Shown here: positions 1 to 4,877 of the stretch, in pieces
Layout of the letters: each line of letters starts with the position of its first letter
Position numbering within the stretch: position 1 is the first letter of the stretch
Source: Myxococcales bacterium
Lineage (GTDB): Bacteria > Myxococcota > Polyangia > Polyangiales > Polyangiaceae
Direction: 5' to 3'
DNA: 7,298 nucleotides
Assembly: GCA_020430865.1 (NCBI GenBank)
Contig: JAGQIY010001448.1
Location: 1-7,298, forward strand
Translations under genes and position numbers: made by a program
Notes under the pieces: model-generated
Database searches by the model: none
What the model was told of the DNA's origin: nothing
What the model saw: only the letters and a program-made list of their open reading frames with translations

Positions 1-454
1 GCCGCTTGAGCGCATCCTTATCCACAGGGAACCGAAGGGGATCCGCAGGCCGCTCACAGGTCTTGAACGCCTGCAGATGCTTCACTACCGCAGGATGGGA
101 GAAGTACATCATGGTCATGGTGGCCTTCAGCGCGTCGCCCAACCACTGAAAGGGCTGGAACCAGTGCTTGCGCCAGCCACGCACGAGCCTCACGCGGCGT
201 TCAGGATCGAACCCTGAGAACTTGCGAAAGCGGAGGCTCAGGAGCGGTGTCGCCAGCTCCACGAATACGAACAGCGCGAGAACCAGCCGCCGCTGCTCCG
301 GGGGCAGCTCGTCGATGTACTCCCGAGTGCGGCGCACCAGGTCCGTCGCTTCGTAGTCCGGCGCGCCGAGGTCGTTCTTGGGAAACAACGCCTCGCTCAC
401 CGCGTGGATCGAGACCATCGCGGTGCGCAGCCAGTAGCCGTCGGGGTCAGCCAT
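1..454 (-). CDS. Partial helical protein resembling the N-terminal/accessory domain of GMC-type oxidoreductases
   Basis: The reading frame is open on the minus strand from ATG at 454 to the left edge, giving 151 codons with no stop; the C-terminus is missing. The protein starts MADPDGYWLRTAM and is mostly helical. A hydrophobic stretch (about residues 56-74, LVLALFVFVELATPLLSL) is followed by a basic, aromatic region (RGWRKHWFQPF, 92-102) and a segment MMYFSHPAVVKHL (115-127). This resembles the small helical domain found before or beside the FAD domain of GMC alcohol/sterol oxidoreductases and gluconate 2-dehydrogenase subunit 3, where a 'YFSHP'-type motif is common. The similarity is from memory of the families, not an alignment. 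No Rossmann GxGxxG motif is reached before the edge, so I cannot tell whether an oxidoreductase domain follows. The start is chosen because a promoter-like sequence lies just upstream. There is no Shine-Dalgarno sequence, so the leader may be very short. Confidence 0.62.
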   Translation of the reverse strand, partial: MADPDGYWLRTAMVSIHAVSEALFPKNDLGAPDYEATDLVRRTREYIDELPPEQRRLVLALFVFVELATPLLSLRFRKFSGFDPERRVRLVRGWRKHWFQPFQWLGDALKATMTMMYFSHPAVVKHLQAFKTCERPADPLRFPVDKDALKR

Positions 455-465
455 ATTTGGCTTGG

Positions 466-495
466 GTTATGCCTGGAGTGCGCCGGCGCTGGCAA
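466..495 (-). promoter_or_regulatory. Candidate sigma70 promoter for the left-edge gene
   Basis: Read on the minus strand, TTGCCA (495-490) is followed after 18 nt by CATAAC (471-466). These match the TTGACA and TATAAT consensus at 5/6 and 4/6. Initiation would fall around position 459, only a few bases before the ATG at 454, consistent with the lack of a ribosome binding site there. In GC-rich DNA such matches occur by chance, so this is only a candidate. Confidence 0.3.
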
Positions 496-568
496 CCACG
501 CTGGCGAGTAGAACCACGCAAACGACGCTTGCCCGACTGCCGCTCCCGCGGCACCTTCCGCGCCGCGG

Positions 569-587
569 TGCGTATCAGGGGTACGCA
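569..587. promoter_or_regulatory. Dyad upstream of the lipoprotein gene (possible operator or leader hairpin)
   Basis: TGCGTA (569-574) and TACGCA (582-587) form a perfect 6-bp inverted repeat around a 7-nt spacer. It lies 28 bp before the chosen ATG at 616 and just upstream of the ribosome binding site. Its position and 19-bp size suit a dimeric repressor site, but a weak RNA hairpin or chance is equally possible. No clear -35/-10 pair was found on the plus strand in 455-615. Confidence 0.25.
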
Positions 588-597
588 AGGACAGACT

Positions 598-605
598 GGG
601 GAGAG
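598..605 (+). promoter_or_regulatory. Ribosome binding site deciding the start of the lipoprotein gene
   Basis: GGGGAGAG sits 10 nt before ATG 616 and is the only purine-rich Shine-Dalgarno-like element near a start codon in this frame. It supports 616 over the much earlier start at 247, whose extension would run antisense through the left-edge gene. Confidence 0.5.
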
Positions 606-615
606 ATCGGACGCA

Positions 616-1725
616 ATGAAACGGCTTGGCAGCGCCAGCATGAGCGCGAATCGGACGTCGAAGCGGGAGTGGCGCGCAGGGGGTAGCGCGCGCGAGGAAG
701 CGCGGACTGGACGGGGGCCGCACGAGGAGGCTGGCGTCGCGGGTTCGCGCCGCTGGCTTGGCGCCTGCCTCGGGATCCTGTTGCCCATGGGCTTTGTCGC
801 GGTGGGCTGCGACGAGAAGGGGAGCCCTGGACCGGCACCTGTGGCGAGCAGTGCCCAGCTCGCGGTGTCTTCAGCCAGCGCGCCCGGCCCGGCGCCGACC
901 GAGTCGGTCTCGGCAGCTGCGTCGAGCCTCCCCCCCAAGCCCGAGGATAAGTTTCCGAAGGCGATCACCGAGGGCTGCCCCGACGGGATGGTGCGCGTCA
1001 AAGGCAACTACTGCAAGGGCATGGTGGAGACGTGCAAGAAGCACCACCCCGAGTACGACAACGCCAAGGACAAGTCGAAGGTCAGCGAGCGCTGCCTCGA
1101 GTACGAAGAGCCGTCCAAGTGCATCTCCAAGGAGCGCACGCCGCTGGACTTCTGCATGGACCGCTTCGAGTACCCGAACGAGGTGGGGGAGCTACCGCGA
1201 GTGCTGACGAGCTGGCTCGAAGCACGTCAGCGCTGCGAGCTGCAGGGCAAGCGCCTGTGCACCGAGGACGAGTTCAACTTCGCTTGTGAGGGAGAGGAAG
1301 GGAAGCCCCACGTGTTCGGCTACGTGCGTACCGACAAGTACTGCAACATGGACAAGCCGTACGTGATGCCCGACCACGAGCATCAGATGAAGCACTACGA
1401 TGAGTGCTACAAGAACGAACGCTGCAAGGCGGAGATGGAGCGCCTGGATCAGCGTCACAAGATCGGTGAGCGGCTGACGTGCGTATCATGGGCCGGGGTC
1501 GTCGACATGAACGGAAACGTCAACGAATGGGTGGAGCTGCCTGGAAAGCAGTATCCCAACCGTTCCGGCTTGAAGGGCGGCTGGTGGGGCCCCGTGCGGA
1601 ACCGCTGTCGACCGACGGTGACTTTCCACAAGGAAGAAGACTACGGTTACGAGGCCGGCTTCCGCTGCTGCGCCGACGCGGACAAGCCGCTGGTGCCGAA
1701 TCCGAAGGCCCAAGCAAAACCCTAG
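616..1725 (+). CDS. Cys-rich SUMF1/FGE-sulfatase-domain lipoprotein, probably non-catalytic
   Basis: The product has 369 residues. An unusually long N-region (1-45) precedes RRWLGACLGILLPMGFVAVGC, a type II signal with lipobox VAVGC; lipidated Cys is residue 65. A Pro/Ser/Ala linker (about 69-112) leads to an FGE-sulfatase domain (about 116-355), marked by KRLCTEDEF (212-219), MNGNVNEW (298-305), KGGWW (320-324) and GFRCC (348-352). Such domains include formylglycine-generating enzyme and many surface or sensory proteins. In true FGE two cysteines lie at +4 and +9 after the GG of the GGS motif. Here +4 is Pro326 and only the second, Cys331, remains, so sulfatase activation is unlikely. The mature domain holds 16 cysteines besides the lipidated one, suggesting a disulfide-stabilised periplasmic or surface protein. 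ATG 640 is an alternative start; neither gives a short signal-peptide n-region. Family assignment is firm; role is unknown. Confidence 0.88.
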   Translation: MKRLGSASMSANRTSKREWRAGGSAREEARTGRGPHEEAGVAGSRRWLGACLGILLPMGFVAVGCDEKGSPGPAPVASSAQLAVSSASAPGPAPTESVSAAASSLPPKPEDKFPKAITEGCPDGMVRVKGNYCKGMVETCKKHHPEYDNAKDKSKVSERCLEYEEPSKCISKERTPLDFCMDRFEYPNEVGELPRVLTSWLEARQRCELQGKRLCTEDEFNFACEGEEGKPHVFGYVRTDKYCNMDKPYVMPDHEHQMKHYDECYKNERCKAEMERLDQRHKIGERLTCVSWAGVVDMNGNVNEWVELPGKQYPNRSGLKGGWWGPVRNRCRPTVTFHKEEDYGYEAGFRCCADADKPLVPNPKAQAKP

Positions 1726-1739
1726 TGCTCGCGCGCTGC

Positions 1740-1757
1740 GCCGCATCCACCTGCGGC
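1740..1757. terminator. Weak hairpin in the convergent gap
   Basis: The 86-bp gap between the lipoprotein stop (1725) and the rdgB stop (1812) contains GCCGCA/TGCGGC with a 6-nt loop. It could act in both directions, but no U-tract follows on either strand, so it is only a possible pause or termination site. The rest of the gap is GC-rich with several GGCGCC words and nothing else recognisable. Confidence 0.22.
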
Positions 1758-1811
1758 AAACGCCTCCAGGCGCCGTTCAGGGTCGCTGCGGTGCGGCTTC
1801 CGCGGCGCCGG

Positions 1812-2426
1812 TCAGTGCGGCGCCAGGCGCTCGAGCAGCTTGGCGAGCGCACGGGCAGCGTGGCCGCGGTGACTTCGCGCGTTCTTGTCCTCGGGGCTGA
1901 GTTCGGCGCTGGTCTTGCCGACGTCCGGCAGGTAGAGAAGCGGGTCGTAGCCGAAGCCTCCGCTGCCCCGTGGCCCGTCAGCGACCAGGCCTTCGTAGCG
2001 ACCCTGGGTCTCTGCCACGATGCTTCCGTCGGGATCTGCTACACACATCGCGCAGACGAAGCGAGCCGTGCGCTGCTCCATGGGGATGTTCACCAGCGCG
2101 CCAAGGAGCTTCTTGTTGTTGGCCTGATCCTTCTCTTCGCGGGTGCCCTGGGCGCCCGCGTAGCGCGCGCTGAACACGCCGGGCGCGCCGTCCAGCGCGT
2201 CGACCTCCAGACCGGAGTCTTCCGCGAGGCAGCGGTAGTTCGTGGTCTTGGCGTAGTACAACGCCTTGAGACGGGCGTTGCCCTCGAACGTCGTCTCCGT
2301 CTCTTCAGGCTCCTCGGGGATACTCTCCAGGCTATCCAGGCCCACCACTTCGACGCCAAGGGGCCCGAGCACCTCGGTGACTTCGCGGATCTTGCCTGGG
2401 TTCGAAGTGGCGAACAGGATGCGCAT
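1812..2426 (-). CDS. rdgB: Non-canonical purine NTP pyrophosphatase (RdgB/HAM1, dITP/XTP diphosphatase)
   Basis: The product has 204 residues, a normal length for the family. RdgB hydrolyses ITP, dITP and XTP to monophosphate and pyrophosphate, keeping deaminated purines out of nucleic acids. Signatures appear in order: the N-terminal nucleotide-binding strand ILFATSNPGKIREV (3-16), the metal-binding TFEGNARLKA (46-55), LAEDSGLEVDALDGAPGVFSARYAG (67-91) with the catalytic-site Asp70, GGFGYDPL (156-163) and SHRGHAA (185-191). The frame continues upstream to 2546, but ATG 2426 is chosen because family members begin exactly at this MRILFATSNPGK motif and AGGA (2435-2432) lies 5 nt before it. The 40 upstream codons would overlap the preceding gene. 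It is the second gene of a probable operon, 28 nt after the amidotransferase-like gene, and is convergent with the lipoprotein gene. No key residue appears to be missing. Confidence 0.96.
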   Translation of the reverse strand: MRILFATSNPGKIREVTEVLGPLGVEVVGLDSLESIPEEPEETETTFEGNARLKALYYAKTTNYRCLAEDSGLEVDALDGAPGVFSARYAGAQGTREEKDQANNKKLLGALVNIPMEQRTARFVCAMCVADPDGSIVAETQGRYEGLVADGPRGSGGFGYDPLLYLPDVGKTSAELSPEDKNARSHRGHAARALAKLLERLAPH

Positions 2427-2454
2427 TGGAGTCCTGGCTAAGTAGCCTCGGGGT

Positions 2455-3171
2455 CTATGAGCCGCAAGCCTCCACCAGGCCGCGAAACAACCTGTAGCCG
2501 TGGGCTTCTTCCGGTTCGATGAAGTACTCGGGGTGCCACTGCACACCGATGCAGAAGTGCGCTCGTGTGTGCTCGATGGCTTCGACCACGCCGTCCGCGC
2601 TGCGGGCCGACACGCGCAGGTCGCGTCCCAGGCGGTCCACCGCCTGGTGGTGTGTGCTGTTCACGGCCAGCTGCGCGCCCAGCAATCGAAACAAGTGGGT
2701 GCCAGGTTCGACGCGGACGTCGTGGCTCGGCGCTTCGTGGGGCGCGGCTTGCTCGTGCGCAAGCGCTCCCGGGACCTGATCTGGGATGTGCTGAATCAGC
2801 GTGCCTCCGAGCACCACGTTCAGCAGCTGCTCACCCCCACAGATCCCGAGCAGCGGGAGCTCACGCTGCAGGCTCGCCTCGATCAGCCGCCACTCGAACT
2901 CGGTGCGACGAGCCTTGGTGTGCACGCTGGGGTGGACACTGCTCGCCCCGAAGGCTCGCGGATCGACGTCGAACGCGCCGCCCGTGATCACCACCCCCGA
3001 CAAACGATCGAGGTAGGCGGGCGCCAGAGCGCTGTGATGGGGCAGGCACACCGGAAGGCCCCCCGCGCGAGCGATTGCCTCGCAGTAGTTCTGCCGCAAC
3101 GCGTACCAGGCCGCGGCGGACCAGCCGCCGGGGGCTTCGCTGTCCAACGTCACGCCGATCGAAGGCCGCAC
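2455..3171 (-). CDS. Peptidase C26 / class I glutamine amidotransferase-like hydrolase (gamma-glutamyl hydrolase, PuuD-like)
   Basis: The product has 238 residues, typical for this family, which cleaves gamma-glutamyl amide bonds (for example gamma-glutamyl-GABA in putrescine breakdown) in the cytosol. Visible features: VVITGGAFDVDP (60-71), the nucleophile elbow LLGICGGEQLLNV (107-119) with Cys111, the family-typical VNSTHHQAVDRLG (170-182), and VQWHPE (210-215) with catalytic His213 and Glu215. The full Cys-His-Glu triad is present. The residue after the nucleophile is Gly112 where PuuD-like members usually have Arg, so the substrate may differ from PuuD. Translation starts at GTG 3171. No ATG, TTG or further GTG was seen in frame just upstream, and GGAG lies too far away (about 14 nt) to be a good Shine-Dalgarno sequence. 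A TATACT -10-like box starts 8 nt before the GTG, so the message may be leaderless. It is followed by rdgB after 28 nt. No polyamine genes are nearby, so the true substrate is open. Confidence 0.92.
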   Translation of the reverse strand: MRPSIGVTLDSEAPGGWSAAAWYALRQNYCEAIARAGGLPVCLPHHSALAPAYLDRLSGVVITGGAFDVDPRAFGASSVHPSVHTKARRTEFEWRLIEASLQRELPLLGICGGEQLLNVVLGGTLIQHIPDQVPGALAHEQAAPHEAPSHDVRVEPGTHLFRLLGAQLAVNSTHHQAVDRLGRDLRVSARSADGVVEAIEHTRAHFCIGVQWHPEYFIEPEEAHGYRLFRGLVEACGS

Positions 3172-3253
3172 GCCGTGGAGTATAGCTCTCCGGCTCGCCG
3201 AGCGCGTGCTTCAGGGTGCGCACGCGGGCAGTCATTCGTGATACTCGTGGAGT
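3172..3253. promoter_or_regulatory. Divergent promoter region with inverted repeat between the amidotransferase operon and the FHA regulator
   Basis: These 82 bp must carry promoters for both directions. On the minus strand TATACT (3184-3179) resembles a -10 box, with predicted initiation near the GTG at 3171. On the plus strand GATACT (3240-3245) would initiate near the GTG at 3254. No good -35 element was found for either. Between them CGCGTGC (3203-3209) and GCACGCG (3220-3226) form a perfect 7-bp inverted repeat with a 10-nt spacer, and GTGCGCAC (3216-3223) is an 8-bp palindrome. This could be an operator, perhaps for the winged-helix regulator encoded next door. All of this is motif reading without statistics. 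Confidence 0.35.
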
Positions 3254-4876
3254 GTGGCGCTGCGCGTGAGCTTCGGGGACTTCGAGCTGGATGAACCGCG
3301 CTTCGAGTTGCGCGAGGGCGGGCAGCCCGTCGAGATCCAGCCGAAGGTGCTCGACCTGGTGTTCTACCTGGTGAAGAACGCCGAGCGAGTGGTCACCAAG
3401 ACCGAGCTCCTCGACAACGTGTGGCCCGGGGTGGTGGTGACGGAGGCGTCCCTCAGCCAGGCCGTGAGCGCCGCGAGGCGAGCGCTGGGTGACGATGGTT
3501 CCGCCCAGTCCTTTATCCGTACGGTAAGAGGGCGCGGATTCCGCTTCACCGCCGACGTGAAGGAACTCGCAACAGACCCGTCACAGAATCACGTCGAGGC
3601 CCCGACGACCTCGCTCGTTCCCCCATCCGTCGAGGGCCCGCCGAGCAGCATGGGTACGTTCGAGAGCGCCCGCGCTCGAGCGGCGACCACCAACACTTCC
3701 TTGGAGATCGAGACACACGAGGAAGCGCAGCATCAGGCGCGCAACTCGGAGCTTGGGACCCACCTGTTCGTGCTGTGCCACGCCGACGAGCCCAGCTTGG
3801 GGGGTGCTCGCTACGCGCTGGACGGTATCGACGACGTGGAAATAGTCCGCGGCGCCGAGCGAGGTGTGGATCGCATCCTCGAGGGCCCCACCAAGCGCCT
3901 CGTGATCAGCATCCCTGGCAGCCTGGTCTCGCGTCGTCACGCGCAGCTGGTGCGCGGCTTGGGTGATTGGCAGCTGCTCGACCTGGACTCCCGCAACGGG
4001 ACCTACATCGAGGGTGAGCGGATCAAGAAACACACGCTCTCGGACGGCGACGTCTTCGAATGCGGGCACACCCTTTTCATGTTCCGCAGGGATCTGAAGT
4101 CGCCCCCCGGCCTCAAGCCCGACGCCGACACTCGAGGGATGAAGCAGCGGGCGCTCGCGAGCTTGCTGCCCGAGCGCCAGGGCATTCGTCATGCGCTCTC
4201 GCGGATCGCGCGCTCCGATCTGTCGGTCCTGATTTCGGGGGAGAGCGGCACTGGCAAGGAGCTCGCGGCCAAGGCGTTCCACGAGCTGAGCGAGCGGACG
4301 GGGCCGCTCGTCGCCGTGAGCTGCGGCGCGCTGGGGGAGCATCCAGAAGCCGTGCTCCTAGGACGCGCCGCCGCGCCCGGCGTCGAGGCAGAGGCTGGCT
4401 TTCTCCAGCGAGCCCGTGGAGGCACGCTGCTTCTGGACCAGGTGGAGAGCCTCCCGCCGGCGGCTCAGGCCGCGCTCGTGCGGGCTCTGGAGACCTTCGA
4501 GGTGGTACCTGTTGGAGGACTGGGCGTGGAGCGCGTCGATTTGAGAGTGATCGCGCTGACGACCTCGGACCTCGGCGAGGCCGTCGCTCGTGGGGATTTC
4601 CGTGGAGATTTGTTCTCGCGATTGAGTGGCTTCCAGTTCGCTCTGCCGCCGCTCAGGGAGCGCAAGGAAGACCTGGGGTTGGTCCTGGCGAAGCTGATGA
4701 AGGAGCTGGGGCTCGGCGTGAAGATCGGCCCCGAGGCTATGCGCGCTCTGCTGCGCTACGATTGGCCCGGCAATGCCCGCGAACTGAAGCAGACGCTCAT
4801 CGCCGCCGCGGCCCTGGCTTCGCTGAGCAGCATCGAGCTGGAGCATCTGCCCCAGACGATTGCGGCTCGGCGCTAG
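3254..4876 (+). CDS. Winged-helix / FHA / degenerate sigma54-type AAA+ transcriptional regulator
   Basis: The 540-residue product has three domains. Residues 5-102 are an OmpR/CadC-type winged helix (FGDFELD; PKVLDLVFYLV; VWPGVVVTEASLSQAVSAARRALGD; IRTVRGRGFRF) for DNA binding. A polar linker (about 105-168) leads to an FHA domain (about 185-280) with the phosphothreonine-binding VSRRHAQL (225-232) and DLDSRNGTYIEG (243-254). Residues 297-540 resemble an NtrC-type AAA+ domain: Walker A GESGTGKE (329-336), FRGDLFSR (449-456), PPLRER (465-470) and WPGNARE (504-510). The GAFTGA loop is absent and Walker B reads LLLDQVE (392-398), with Gln396 replacing the catalytic Glu. No Fis-type C-terminal helix-turn-helix follows. 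It probably regulates sigma70-type promoters through the winged helix, using FHA and ATP binding as switches; that is inferred. GTG 3254 follows an in-frame stop at 3239; GTG 3266 is an alternative with better Shine-Dalgarno spacing from GGAG 3249-3252. Confidence 0.93.
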   Translation: MALRVSFGDFELDEPRFELREGGQPVEIQPKVLDLVFYLVKNAERVVTKTELLDNVWPGVVVTEASLSQAVSAARRALGDDGSAQSFIRTVRGRGFRFTADVKELATDPSQNHVEAPTTSLVPPSVEGPPSSMGTFESARARAATTNTSLEIETHEEAQHQARNSELGTHLFVLCHADEPSLGGARYALDGIDDVEIVRGAERGVDRILEGPTKRLVISIPGSLVSRRHAQLVRGLGDWQLLDLDSRNGTYIEGERIKKHTLSDGDVFECGHTLFMFRRDLKSPPGLKPDADTRGMKQRALASLLPERQGIRHALSRIARSDLSVLISGESGTGKELAAKAFHELSERTGPLVAVSCGALGEHPEAVLLGRAAAPGVEAEAGFLQRARGGTLLLDQVESLPPAAQAALVRALETFEVVPVGGLGVERVDLRVIALTTSDLGEAVARGDFRGDLFSRLSGFQFALPPLRERKEDLGLVLAKLMKELGLGVKIGPEAMRALLRYDWPGNARELKQTLIAAAALASLSSIELEHLPQTIAARR

Positions 4877-4877
4877 C

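Noticed and set aside
541..568. Two CCGCGG words and a short CGCGG/CCGCG hairpin
   Set aside because: Short GC-only palindromes are expected in DNA of this composition; stem of only 5 bp and no T-tract.
247..615. Extension of the lipoprotein frame upstream to position 247
   Set aside because: The extra 123 codons are Arg/Pro/Ala-rich, run antisense through the left-edge gene and have no family resemblance. ATG 616 has a ribosome binding site and stands nearer the lipobox.
1479..2441. 320-codon plus-strand open frame across the convergent junction
   Set aside because: It overlaps the end of the lipoprotein gene and all of rdgB in antisense, both clear by motif; no recognisable domain.
2427..2546. 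Extension of rdgB upstream to position 2546
   Set aside because: It would overlap the amidotransferase gene and add 40 residues before the conserved N-terminal MRILFATSNPGK start of the family.
2500..3294. 264-codon plus-strand frame opposite the amidotransferase gene
   Set aside because: Antisense shadow; the minus-strand protein has a complete Cys-His-Glu triad and family motifs.
3581..4342. 253-codon minus-strand frame opposite the FHA domain
   Set aside because: Antisense shadow of a well-supported domain; no motif or start signal.
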